Shown here: piece after piece, positions 1-12,800 of the stretch | How the letters are laid out: every line of letters begins with the position of its first letter | Numbering within the stretch: the stretch's first letter is position 1 | Assembly: GCF_963678635.1 (NCBI RefSeq) | Contig: NC_087069.1 | Location: 52,772,938-52,836,937 of the forward strand | Source of the DNA: Symsagittifera roscoffensis | Lineage: Eukaryota > Xenacoelomorpha > Acoela > Convolutidae | DNA: 64,000 bases | Reading direction: 5' to 3' | Made by a program: the position numbers and the translations under genes | Notes under the pieces: model-generated | Seen by the model: only the letters and a program-made list of their open reading frames with translations | The model's database searches: none | Told to the model about the DNA's origin: nothing

Positions 1-599
1 AACTTTTGAACCACCGGTTGCACAGCTCCCATCTTTTTCATGCAGCTGACCATCAACCATAGCTAACTTCGCAAACCTGAACCTAAGCTATTTGAATGAA
101 GCTCAAATAAGCGCTTTAGAGCCCTGAGACCCCCATTTCTCAGCTCAAAATAGCGGTCTTCCGCTTCGATCAGCCGCTCCTGCAGCTCAACCAAGCGTCG
201 CGGAAGCTCATCTAAGGTGATTCTTAGACCTAATTTTCACGAGGAAGCGAATGTGCTAATCCCAGAAGCTCTACAAGCAAGCTTTCTTAGTTTTCAAGCC
301 AACTGAAGCAACTTCGTCAGTTTTGGACCTCATGTTGAGCTTGTTTACGGCTCGGGTCATAACTTTTGAACCAACAATCGCACAGCTCCCATCAGCTTTT
401 TCATGCAGCTGACCATTAACCATATCTAACTTCGCAAATATGAACCGAAGCTGTGCAAGAAATCCTTGAAGCTCAAATAGGCGCTTTAGAGCCCTGAGAC
501 CCCCATTTCTCAGCTCAAAATAGGGGTCTTCCGCTTCGATCAGTCGCTCCTGCGGCTCAACCAAGGGTCGCGCAAGCTCATCTAAGGTAGTTCTTAGAC

Positions 600-3500
600 C
601 TACTTTTCACGAGGAAGCGAATGAGCCTATCTCGAAAGCTCTACAAGCAAGCTTTGTTAATTTTCAAGTCAACTGAAGCAACTTCGTCAGTTTTGGACCT
701 CATTTTGAGCTTGTTTACGGCTCGGGTCATAACTTTTGAACCAACAATCGCACAGCTCCCATCAGCTTTTTCATGCAGCTGACCATTAACCATATCTAAC
801 TTCGCAAATATGAACCGAAGCTGTGCAAGAAATCCTTGAAGCTCAAATAGGCGCTTTAGAGCCCTGAGACCCCCATTTCTCAGCTCAAAATAGGGGTCTT
901 CCGCTTCGATCAGTCGCTCCTGCGGCTCAACCAAGGGTCGCGCAAGCTCATCTAAGGTAGTTCTTAGACCTACTTTTCACGAGGAAGCGAATGAGCCTAT
1001 CTCGAAAGCTCTACAAGCAAGCTTTGTTAATTTTCAAGCCAACTGAAGCAACTTCGTCTGTTTTGGACCTCATTTTGAGCTTGTTTACGGCTCGGGTCAT
1101 TACTTTTGAACCAACAATTGCACAGCTCCCATCTTTTTCATGCAGCTGACCATCAACCATATCTAACTTTGCAAAGATTAACTGAAGCAGTGCGAGAAAT
1201 CCTTCAAGCTCAAATAGGCGCTTTAGAGCCCTGAGACCCCCATTTCTCAGCTCAAAATAGGGGTCTTCCGCTTCAATCAGTCGCTCCTGCGGCTCAACCA
1301 AGGGTCGCGCAAGCTCATCTAAGGTCGTTCTTAGACCTACTTTTCACGAGGAAGCGAATGAGCCTATCTCGAAAGCTCTACAAGCAAGCTTTGTTAATTT
1401 TCAAGCCAACTGAAGCAACTTCGTCAGTTTTGGACTTCATTTTGAGCTTGTTTACGGCTCGGGTCATAACTTTTGAACCACCGCTTGCACAGCTCCCATC
1501 GTCTTCATGCAGCTGACCATCAACCATATATAACTTCGCAAATATGAACCGAAGCTGTGCGAGAAATCCTTGAAGCTCAAATAGGCGCTTTAGAGCCCTG
1601 AGACCCCCATTTCTCAGCTCAAAATAGGGGTCTTCCACTTCGATCAGTCGCTCGTGCAGCTCAACCAAGAGTCGCGCAAGCTCATCTAAGGTAGTTCTTA
1701 GACCTACTTTTCACGAGGAAGCGAATGTGCTTATCGCGGAAGCTCTACAAGCAAGCTTTGTTAATTTTCAAGCCAACTGAAGCAACTTCGTCAGTTTTGG
1801 ACCTCATTTTGAGCTTGTTTCCGGCTCGGGTCATAACTTTTGAACCACTGGTTGCACAGGTCCCATCTTTTTCATGCAGCTGACCATCAATCGTATCTAA
1901 CTTCGCTAGGAGAGAAAAATTTGTGCGAGCACTCCTTCAAGCTCAAACAAGCGTTTTAGAGCCCTGAGACCCCCATTTCTCAGCTCAAAATAGGGGTCTT
2001 CCGCTTCGATCAGTCGCTCCTGCAGCTCAACCAAGGATCGAGCAAGCTCATCTAAGGTGGTTCTTAGACCTATTTTTTACGAGCAACCGAATGTGCTTAT
2101 CTCGGAAGCTCTACAAGCAAGCTTTGTTAACTTTCAAGCCAACTTCAGCAACTTCGTCAGTTTTGGACCTCATTTTGAGCTTGTTTACGGCTCGGGTCAT
2201 AACTTTTGAACCAACAATTGCACAGTTCCCATCTTTTGCATGCAGCTGACCATGAACCATATCTAACTTCGCAATTTTAAACCGAATCTGTGCAAGAAGT
2301 CATCAAGCTCAAATAAGCGCTCTAGAGCCCTGAGACCCACATTTCTCAGCTCAAAATAGGGGTCTTCCGCTTCGATCAGTCGCTCCTGCAGCTCAACCAA
2401 GCGTCGCGGAAGCTCATCTAAGGTGATTCTTAGACCTAATTTTCACGAGGAAGCGAATGTGCTAATCCCAGAAGCTCTACAAGCAAGCTTTCTTAGTTTT
2501 CAAGCCAACTGAAGCAACTTCGTCAGTTTTGGACCTCATGTTGAGCTTGTTTACGGCTCGGGTCATAACTTTTGAACCAACAATCGCACAGCTCCCATCT
2601 TTTTCATGCAGCTGACCATTAACCATATCTAACTTCGCAAAGATGAACTGAAGCTGTGCAAGAACTCCTTCAAGCTCAAATAAGCGCTTTAGAGCCCTGA
2701 GACCCCCATTTCTCAGCTCAAAATAGGGTCTTCCGCTTTGATCAGTCGCTCCTGCAGCTCAACCAAGAGTCGCGCAAGCTTATCTATCTACGGTGGTTCT
2801 TAGACCTACTATTCACGAGGAAGCGAATGTGCTAATCCCAGAAGCTCTACAAGCAAGCTTTGTTAGTTTTCAAGCCAACTGAAGCAACTTCGTCAGTTTT
2901 GGACCTCATATTGAGCTTGTTTACGGCTCGGGTCATAACTTTTGAACCAACAATCGCACAGCTCCCATCTTTTTCATGCAGCTGACCATCAACCATATCT
3001 AACTTCGCAAAGATGAACTGAAGCTGTGCGAGAACTCATTCAAGCTCAAATAAGCGCTTTAGAGCCCTGAGACCCCCATTTCTCAGCTCAAAATAGGGTC
3101 TTCCGCTTTGATCAGTCGCTCCTCCAGCTCAACCAAGCGTCGCGCAAGCTCATCTAAGGTGATTCTTAGACCTAATTCTCACGATGAAGCGAATGTGCTA
3201 ATCCCAGAAGCTCTACAAGCAAGCTTTGTTAGTTTTCAAGCCAACTGAAGCAACTTCGTCAGTTTTGGACCTCATGTTGAGCTTGTTTACGGCTCGGGTG
3301 ATAACTTTTGAACCAACAATCGCACAGCTCCCATCTTTTTCATGCAGCTGACCATCAACCATATCTAACTTCGCAAAGATGAACTGAAGCTGTGCGAGAA
3401 CTCCTTCAAGCTCAAATAAGCGCTTTAGAGCCCTGAGACCCCCATTTCTCAGCTCAAAATAGGGTCTTCCGCTTTGATCAGTCGCTCCTGCAGCTCAACC

Positions 3501-6150
3501 AAGGGTCGCGCAAGCTCATCTAAGGTAGTTCTTAGACCTAGTTTTCACGAGGAAGCGAATGTGCTTATCCCGGAAGCTCAACAAGCAAGCTTTGTTAATT
3601 TTCAAGCCAACTGAAGCAACTTCGTCAGTTTTGGACTTCATTTTGAGCTTGTTTACGGCTCGGGTCATAACTTTTGAACCACCGCTTGCACAGCTCCCAT
3701 CGTCTTCATGCAGCTGACCATCAACCATATATAACTTCGCAAATATGAACCGAAGCTGTGCGAGAAATCTTTAAAGCTCAAATAAGCGCTTTAGAGCCCT
3801 GAGACACCCATTTCTCAGCTCAAAATAGGGGTCTCCGCTTCGATCAGTCGCTCCTGCAGCTCAACAAAGAGTCGCGCAAGCTCATCTAAGGTGGTTCTTA
3901 GACCTAGTTTTTACGAGCAACCGAATGTGCTTATCTCGGAAGCTCTACAGGCAAGCTTTGTTAAATTTCAAGCCAACTGAAGCAACTTCGTCAGTTTTGG
4001 ACCTCATTTTGAACGTTTTACGGCTCGGGTCATAACTTTTGAACCAACAATCGCACAGCTCCCATCTTTTTCATGCAGCTGACCATCAACCATATCTAAC
4101 TTCGCAAAGATGAACTGAAGCTGTGCAAGAACTCCTTCAAGCTCAAATAAGCGCTTTAGAGCCCTGAGACCCCCATTTCTCAGCTCAAAATAGGGTCTTC
4201 CGCTTTGATCAGTCGCTCCTGCAGCTCAACCAAGGGTCGCGCAAGCTCATCTAAGGTAGTTCTTAGACCTAGTTTTTACGAGCAACCGAATGTGCTTATC
4301 TTGGAAGCTCTACAGGCAAGCTTTATTAACTTTCAAGCCAACTGAAGCAACTTCGTCAGTTTTGGACCTCATTTTGAACGTTTTACGGCTCGGGTCATAA
4401 CTTTTGAACCAACAATCGCACAGCTCCCATCTTTTTCATGCAGCTGACCATCAACCATATCTAACTTCGCAAAGATGAACTGAAGCTGTGCAAGAAATCC
4501 TTCAAGCTCAAATAAGCGCTTTAGAGCCCTGAGACCCCCATTTCTCAGCTCAAAAAGGGTCTTCCGCTTCGATCAGTCGCTCCTGCAGCTCAACCAAGAG
4601 TCGCGCAAGCTTATCTAAGGTGGTTCTTAGACCTATTTTTCAAGAGGAAGCGAATGTGCTTATCCCGGAAGCTCTACAAGCAAGCTTTGTTAATTTTCAA
4701 GCCAACTGAAGCAACTTCGTCAGTTTTGGACCTCATTTTGAGCTTTTTTACGGCTCGGGTCATAACTTTTGAACCACCGCTTGCACAGCTCCCATCTTTT
4801 TCATGCAGCTGACCATCAATCGTATCTAACTTCGCTAGGAGAGAAAAATCTGTGCGAGCACTCCTTCAAGCTCAAACAAGCGTTTTATAGCCCTGAGACC
4901 CCCATTTCTCAGCTCAAAATAGGGGTCTTCCGCTTCGATCAGTCGCTCCTGCAGCTCAACCAAGGGTTGCGCAAGCTCATCTAAGGGGGTTATTAGACCT
5001 ATTTTTCACGAGGAAGCGAATGTGTTTATCTCGGAAGCTCTACAGGCAAGCTTTGTTAATTTTCAAGCCAACTGAAGCAACTTCGTCAGTTTTGCACCTC
5101 ATTTTGAGCTTGTTTACGGCTCGGGTCATAACTTTTGAACCAACAATCGCACAGCTCCCATCAGCTTTTTCATGCAGCTGACCATTAACCATATCTAACT
5201 TCGCAAATATGAACCGAAGCTGTGCAAGAAATCCTTGAAGCTCAAATAGGCGCTTTAGAGCCCTGAGACCCCCATTTCTCAGCTCAAAATAGGGGTCTTC
5301 CGCTTCGATCAGTCGCTCCTGCGGCTCAACCAAGGGTCGCGCAAGCTCATCTAAGGTAGTTCTTAGACCTACTTTTCACGAGGAAGCGAATGAGCCTATC
5401 TCGAAAGCTCTACAAGCAAGCTTTGTTAATTTTCAAGCCAACTGAAGCAACTTCGTCTGTTTTGGACCTCATTTTGAGCTTGTTTACGGCTCGGGTCATT
5501 ACTTTTGAACCAACAATTGCACAGCTCCCATCTTTTTCATGTAGCTGACCATCAACCATATCTAACTTTGCAAAGATTAACTGAAGCAGTGCGAGAAATC
5601 CTTCAAGCTCAAATAGGCGCTTTAGAGCCCTGAGACCCCCATTTCTCAGCTCAAAATAGGGGTCTTCCGCTTCAATCAGTCGCTCCTGCGGCTCAACCAA
5701 GGGTCGCGCAAGCTCATCTAAGGTCGTTCTTAGACCTACTTTTCACGAGGAAGCGAATGAGCCTATCTCGAAAGCTCTACGAGCAAGCTTTGTTAATTTT
5801 CAAGTCAACTGAAGCAACTTCGTCAGTTTTGGACCTCATTTTGAGCTTGTTTACGGCTCGGGTCATCACTTTTGAACCACCGCTGACACAGCTCCCATCG
5901 TCTTCATGCAGCTGACCATCAACCATATATAACTTCGCAAATATGAACCGAAGCTGTGCGAGAAATCCTTGAAGCTCAAATAGGCGCTTTAGAGCCCTGA
6001 GACCCCCATTTCTCAGCTCAAAATAGGGGTCTTCCGCTTCGATCAGTCGCTCCTGCGGCTCAACCAAGGGTCGCGCAAGCTCATCTAAGGTAGTTCTTAG
6101 ACCTAATTTTTACGAGGAAGCGAATGAGCCTATCTCGAAAGCTGTACAAG
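600..6150. repeat. Higher-order repeat in satellite A, 4,399-bp period (12 monomers)
   Basis: Variant monomers around 600-1,750 reappear in the same order at 5,000-6,150, displaced by 4,399 bp (anchors 647 to 5046 and 1017 to 5416), which is exactly 12 monomers. Shared diagnostic variants are a 3-bp insertion in the stretch reading CCCATCAGCTTTTTCATGC, GCGGCTCAACC instead of GCAGCTCAACC, and GAGCCTATCTCGAAAGC. The monomers between them are of other variant types. This is typical of satellite homogenisation by unequal exchange or segmental duplication. Confidence 0.85.
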
Positions 6151-7606
6151 CAAGCTTTGTTAATTTTCAAGCCAACTGAAGCAACTTCGTCAGTTTTGGA
6201 CCTCATTTTGAGCTTGTTTACGGCTCGGGTCCTAACTTTTGAACTACTGGTTGCACAGGTCCCATCTTTTTCATGCAGCTGACCATCAATCATATCTAAC
6301 TTCGCTAGGAGAAAAAAATCTGTGCGAGCACTCCTTCAAGCTCAAACAAGCGTTTTAGAGCCCTGAGACCCCCATTTCTCAGCTCAAAATAGGGGTCTTC
6401 CGCTTCGATCAGTCGCTCCTGCAGCTCAACCAAGGATCGAGCAAACTCATCTAAGCGGGTTCTTAGACCTATTTTTTTGCGAGCAACCGAATGTGCTTAT
6501 CTCGGAAGCTCTACAGGCAAGCTTTGATAACGTTCAAGCCAACTGAAGCAACTTCGTCAGTTTTGGACCTCATTTTGAGCTTGTTTACGGTTCGGGTCAT
6601 AATTTTCGAACCACTGGTCGCACAGCTCCCATTTTTTTCATGCAGCTGACCACTAACCAATTCTAATTTCGCTAAAATTTAAAGTTAGCTGTGCGAGTAC
6701 TCCTTCAAGCTCAAACAAGCGTTTTAGAGCCCTGAGACCCCCATTTTTCAGCTCAAAATAGGGGTCTTCCGCTTCAATCAGTCGCTCCTGCAGCTCAACC
6801 AAGGGTTGCGCAAGCTCATCTAAGGTAGTTCTTAGACCCAATTTTTCACGAGGAAGCGAATGGGCTAATCCCGGAAGCTCTACAAGCAAGCTTTGTTAAC
6901 TTTCAAGCCAACTGAAGCAACTTCGTCAGTTTTGGACCTCATTTTGAGCTTGTTTACGGCTCGGGTCATGTTTTTGAACCACCAATTGCACAGCTCCCAT
7001 CTTTTTCATGCAGCTGACCATTAACCATATGTAACTTCGCTAAAATTAAAAGTTAGCTGTGCGAGTACTCCTTCAAGCTCAAACACGCGTTTTAGAGCCC
7101 TGAGACCCCCATTTTTCAGCTCAAAATAGGGGTCTTCCGCTTCGATCAGTCGCTCCTGCAGCTCAACCAAGGGTTGCGCAAGCTCATCTAAGGGGGTTAT
7201 TAGACCTATTTTTCACGAGGAAGCGAATGTGTTTATCTCGGAAGCTCTACAGGCAAGCTTTGTTAATTTTCAAGCCAACTGAAGCAACTTCGTCAGTTTT
7301 GGACCTCATTTTGAGCTTGTTTACAGCTCGGGTCATAATTTTTGAACCACTGGTTGCACAGCTCCCATCTTTTTCATGCGGCTGACCATCAACAATATCT
7401 AACTTCGCAAATTTGAATCTAAGCTCTTTGGTTGAAGCTCAAATAAGCGCTTTAGAGCCCTGAGACCCCCATTTCTCAGCTCAAAATAGGGGTCTTCCGC
7501 TTCGATCAGCCGCTCCTGCAGCTCAACCAAGGGTCGCGCAAGCTCATCTAAGGTGGTTCTAAGACCTATTTTTTACGAGGAAGCGAATGGGTCTATCCCG
7601 GAAGCT

Positions 7607-7984
7607 CTACGAGCAAGCTTTGTTATTTTTCAAGCCAACTGAAGCAACTTCATCAGTTTTGGACCTCATTTTGAGCTTGTTTACGGCTCGGGTCATAACT
7701 TTTGAACCAACAGTCGCACAGCTCCCATCTTTTTCATGCAGCTGACCATGAACCATATCTAACTTCGCAAATTTGAAGGGAAGCTTTGCGAGCACTCCTT
7801 CAAGCTCAAACAAGCGTTTTAGAGCCCTGAGACCCCCATTTTTCAGCTCAAAATAGGGGTCTTCCGCTTCAATCAGTCGCTCCTGCAGCTCAACCAAGGG
7901 TTGCGCAAGCTCATCTAAGGTGGTTCTTAGACCCAATTTTTCACGAGGAAGCGAATGGGCTAATCCCGGAAGCTCTACAAGCAA
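7607..7984 (-). other. Monomer-long reading frame in satellite A (coding-like, unproven)
   Basis: The minus strand is open for 125 codons across a full monomer. It reads LDELAQPLVELQERLIEAED, then a basic stretch with NGGLRALKRLFELEGVL, then KLDMVHGQLHEKDGSCATVG and KVMTRAVNKLKMRSKTDEVA. The leucine- and glutamate-rich first half looks amphipathic. The same frame recurs at 9,438-9,815 (its 1,831-bp copy) and, with changes, at 18,268-18,645. Shorter versions occur in most monomers. There is no ATG in a good position: the frame opens at a TTG codon. Because monomers are 364-370 bp, the frame shifts at many unit junctions and hits a TAG. It may be a relic of a coding tandem repeat or an accident of amplifying one open monomer. 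I recognise no family. Confidence 0.35.
7831..7861. other. Imperfect hairpin present in each satellite A monomer (example)
   Basis: The sequence GACCCC-C-ATTTT...AAAAT-A-GGGGTC can fold into a stem of 6 bp, one mismatch and 5 bp around a short loop containing CAGC. Nearly every monomer carries it, either with ATTTTTCAGC or ATTTCTCAGC in the centre. The GACCCC and GGGGTC arms are among the best conserved positions of the monomer, although some right-hand copies read GATACCCCC and a few left-hand copies lack one G. Function is unknown. Confidence 0.6.
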
Positions 7985-9814
7985 GCTTTGTTAACTTTCA
8001 AGCCAACTGAAGCAACTTCGTCAGTTTTGGACCTCATTTTGAGCTTGTTTACGGCTCGGGTCATGTTTTTGAACCACCAATTGCACAGCTCCCATCTTTT
8101 TCATGCAGCTGACCATTAACCATATGTAACTTCGCTAAAATTAAAAGTTAGCTGTGCGAGTACTCCTTCAAGCTCAAACACGCGTTTTAGAGCCCTGAGA
8201 CCCCCATTTCTCAGCTCAAAATAGGGGTCTTCCGCATCGATCAGTCGCTCCTGCAGCTCAACCAAGGATCGAGCAAACTCATCTAAGCGGGTTCTTAGAC
8301 CTATTTTTTACGAGCAACCGAATGTGCTTATCTCGGAAGCTCTACAGGCAAGCTTTGATAACGTTCAAGCCAACTGAAGCAACTTCGTCAGTTTTGGACC
8401 TCATTTTGAGCTTGTTTACGGCTCGGGTCATAATTTTCGAACCACTGGTCGCACAGCTCCCATTTTTTTCATGCAGCTGACCACTAACCAATTCTAATTT
8501 CGCTAAAATTTAAAGTTAGCTGTGTGAGTACTCCTTCAAGCTCAAACAAGCGTTTTAGAGCCCTGAGACCCCCATTTTTCAGCTCAAAATAGGGGTCTTC
8601 CGCTTCAATCAGTCGCTCCTGCAGCTCAACCAAGGGTTGCGCAAGCTCATCTAAGGTGGTTCTTAGACCCAATTTTTCACGAGGAAGCAAATGGGCTAAT
8701 CCCGGAAGCTCTACAAGCAAGCTTTGTTAACTTTCAAGCCAACTGAAGCAACTTCGTCAGTTTTGGACCTCATTTTGAGCTTGTTTACGGCTCGGGTCAT
8801 GTTTTTGAACCACCAATTGCACAGCTCCCATCTTTTTCATGCAGCTGACCATTAACCACATGTAACTTCGCTAAAATTAAAAGTTAGCTGTGCGAGTACT
8901 CCTTCAAGCTCAAACACGCGTTTTAGAGCCCTGAGACCCCCATTTTTCAGCTCAAAATAGGGGTCTTCCGCTTCGATCAGTCGCTCCTGCAGCTCAACCA
9001 AGGGTTGCGCAAGCTCATCTAAGGGGGTTATTAGACCTATTTTTCACGAGGAAGCGAATGTGTTTATCTCGGAAGCTCTACAGGCAAGCTTTGTTAATTT
9101 TCAAGCCAACTGAAGCAACTTCGTCAGTTTTGGACCTCATTTTGAGCTTGTTTACAGCTCGGGTCATAATTTTTGAACCACTGGTTGCACAGCTCCCATC
9201 TTTTTCATGCGGCTGACCATCAACAATATCTAAATTCGCAAATTTGAATCTAAGCTCTTTGGTTGAAGCTCAAATAAGCGCTTTAGAGCCCTGAGACCCC
9301 CATTTCTCAGCTCAAAATAGGGGTCTTCCGCTTCGATCAGCCGCTCCTGCAGCTCAACCAAGGGTCGCGCAAGCTCATCTAAGGTGGTTCTAAGACCTAT
9401 TTTTTTTGAGGAAGCGAATGGGTCTATCCCGGAAGCTCTACGAGCAAGCTTTGTTATTTTTCAAGCCAACTGAAGCAACTTCATCAGTTTTGGACCTCAT
9501 TTTGAGCTTGTTTACGGCTCGGGTCATAACTTTTGAACCAACAGTCGCACAGCTCCCATCTTTTTCATGCAGCTGACCATGAACTATATCTAACTTCGCA
9601 AATTTGAAGGGAAGCTTTGCGAGCACTCCTTTAAGCTCAAACAAGCGTTTTAGAGCCCTGAGACCCCCATTTTTCAGCTCAAAATAGGGGTCTTCCGCTT
9701 CAATCAGTCGCTCCTGCAGCTCAACCAAGGGTTGCGCAAGCTCATCTAAGGTGGTTCTTAGACCCAATTTTTCACGAGGAAGCGAATGGGCTAATCCCGG
9801 AAGCTCTACAAGCA

Positions 9815-12800
9815 AGCTTTGTTAACTTTCAAGCCAACTGAAGCAACTTCGTCAGTTTTGGACCTCATTTTGAGCTTGTTTACGGCTCGGGTCATGTTTT
9901 TGAACCACCAATTGCACAGCTCCCATCTTTTTCATGCAGCTGACCATTAACCATATGTAACTTCGCTAAAATTAAAAGTTAGCTGTGCGAGTACTCCTTC
10001 AAGCTCAAACACGCGTTTTAGAGCCCTGAGACCCCCATTTTTCAGCTCAAAATAGGGGTCTTCCGCTTCGATCAGTCGCTCCTGCAGCTCAACCAAGGGT
10101 TGCGCAAGCTCATCTAAGGAGGTTATTAGACCTATTTTTCACGAGGAAGCGAATGTGTTTATCTCGGAAGCTCTACAGGCAAGCTTTGTTAATTTTCAAG
10201 CCAACTGAAGCAACTTCGTCAGTTTTGGACCTCATTTTGAGCTTGTTTACAGCTCGGGTCATAATTTTTGAACCACTGGTTGCACAGCTCCCATCTTTTT
10301 CATGCGGCTGTCCATTAACCTTATCTAACTTCGCTAAGATTGAAAGTTAGCTATGCGAGTACTCCTTTAAGCTCAAATAAGCGTTTTAGAGCCCTGAGAC
10401 CCCCATTTTTCAGCTCAAAATAGGGGTCTTCCGCTTCGATCAGTCGCTCCTGCAGCTCTACCAAGGATTGCGCAAGCTCATCTAAGGTGATTCGCAGACC
10501 AATTTTTTATGAGGAAGCGAATGGGCTAATCCCGGAAGCTCTACAGGCAAGCTTTGTTAATTTTCAAGCCAACTCAAGCAACTTCGTCAGTTTTGGACCT
10601 CATTTTGAGCTTGTTTATGGCTCGGGTCATAATTTTTGAGCCACTGGTTGCACATCTCCCATCCTTTTCATGCAGCTGACCATTAACCATATCTAACTTC
10701 GCTAAGATTGAAAGTTAGCTGTTCGGGTACTCCTTCAAGCTCAAACAAGCGTTTTAGAGCCATGAGACCCCCATTTTTCAGCTCAAAATAGGGGTCTTCC
10801 GCTTCGATCAGTCGCTGCTGCAGCTCAACCAAGGGTTGCGCAAGCTCATCTAAGTTAGTTCTCAGACCTATTTTTAACGAGGAAGCGAAAGGGTTAATCC
10901 CGGAAGCTCTACAAGCAAGCTTTGTTATTTTTCAAGCCAACTGAAACAACTTCGTCAGTTTTGGACCTCATTTTGAGCTTGTTTACGGCTCGGGTCATAA
11001 CTTTTGAACCACTGGTTGCACAGCTCCCATCTTTTTCATGCAGCTGACCATTAACTATATCTAACTTCGCTAAAATTAAAAGTTAGCCTTGCGAGTATTC
11101 CTTTAAGCTCAAACAAGCGTTTTAGAGCCCTGAGACCCCCATTTTTCAGCTCAAAATAGGGGTCTTCCGCTTCGATCAGTCGCTCCTGCAGCTCAACCAA
11201 GGGTTGCGCAAGCTCATCTAAGTTAGTTCTCAGACCTATTTTTCACGAGTAAGCGAATGGGTTAATCCCGGAAACTCTACAAGCAAGCTTTGTTATTTTT
11301 CAAGCCAACTGAAACAACTTCGTCAGTTTTGGACCTCATTTTGAGCTTGTTTACCGCTCGGGTCATTACTTTTGAACCACTGGTTGCACAGCTCCCATCT
11401 TTTTCATGCAGCTGACCATTAACTATATCTAACTTCGATAAAATTGAAAGTTAGCTGTGCGAGTATTCCTTTAAGCTCAAACAAGCGTTTTAGAGCCCTG
11501 AGACCCCCATTTTTCAGCTCAAAATAGGGGTCTTCCGCTTCGATCAGTCGCTCTTGCAGCTCAACCAAGGGTCGTGCAAGCTCATCTAAGATGGTTATTA
11601 GACCTATTTTTCACGAGGAAGCGAATGGCTCTTTCCGGAAGCTCTACGAGCAAGCTTTGTTAATTTTCAAGCCAACTGAAGCAACTTAGTCAGTTTTGGA
11701 CCTCATTTTGAGCTTGTTTACGTCTTGGGTCATAACTTTTGAACCAATGGTTGCACAGCTCCCATCTTTTTCATGCAGCTGACCATCAACCATATCTAAC
11801 TTCGCTAAGAATGAAACAAATCTGTGCGAGCACTCCTTCAAGCTCAAACAAGCGTTTTGGAGCCCTGAGACCTCCATTTTTCAGCTCAAAATAGGGGTCT
11901 TCCGCTTCGATCAGTCGCTCCTGCAGCTCAACCAAGAGTCGAGCAAGCTCATCTAAGGTGGTTCTTAGACTTATTTTTCACGAGCAACCGAATGTGCTTA
12001 TCCCGGAAGCTCTACAGGCAAGCTTTGTTAACTTTCAAGCCAAGTGAAGCAACTTCGTCAGTTTTGGACCTCATTTTGAGCTTGTTTACGACTCGGGTCA
12101 TAACTTTTGAACCACTGGTTGCACAGCTCCCATCTTTTTCATGCAGCTGACTCTTAACTATATCTAACTTCGCTAAAATTGAAAGTTAGCTGTGCGAGTA
12201 TTCCTTTTAGCTCAAGCAAGCGTTTAAGAGCCCTGAGACCCCCATTTTTCAGCTCAAAATAGGGGTCTTCCGCTTCGATCAGTCGCTCCTGCAGCTCAAC
12301 CAAGGGTTGCGCAAGCTCATCTAAGTTAGTTCTCAGACCTATTTTTCACGAGGAAGCGAATGGGTTAATCCCGGAAGCTCTACAAGCAAGCTTTGTTATT
12401 TTTCAAGCCAACTGAAACAACTTCGTCAGTTTTGGACCTCATTTTGAGCTTGTTTAACGCTCGGGTCATAACTTTTGAACCACTGGTCGCACAGGTCCCA
12501 TCATTTTTATGCAGCTGACCATCAACCATATCTAACTTCGGTAAGGGTGAAAAAAAATCTGTGCGGGCACTCCTTCAAGCTCAAACAAGTGTTTTGGAGC
12601 CCTGATACCCCCATTTTTCAGCTCAAAATAGGGGTCTTCCGCTTCGATCAGTTGCTCCTGCAGCTCAACCAAGGGTCGTGCAAGCTCATCTAAGATGGTT
12701 CTTAGACCTATTTTTCACGAGGAAGCGAATGGCCCTTTCCGGAAGCTCTACAAGCAAGCTTTGTTAATTTTCAAGCCAACTGAAGCAACTTAGTCAGTTT

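Larger units (their letters stand above)
6477..10138. repeat. Two tandem copies of a 1,831-bp (5-monomer) higher-order repeat
   Basis: The block 6,477-8,307 is followed directly by a near-identical block 8,308-10,138. Diagnostic variants repeat at an offset of 1,831 bp: the stretch AAGCTTTGATAACGTTCAAG near 6,520 and 8,351, CGGGTCATGTTTTTGAACC near 6,960 and 8,057, and TTTGAAGGGAAGCTTTGCG near 7,772 and 9,603. Differences between the copies are only scattered single bases, so this duplication looks recent. Part of the same block (8,250-9,180) occurs again at 13,760-14,690, offset 5,510 bp. Confidence 0.88.
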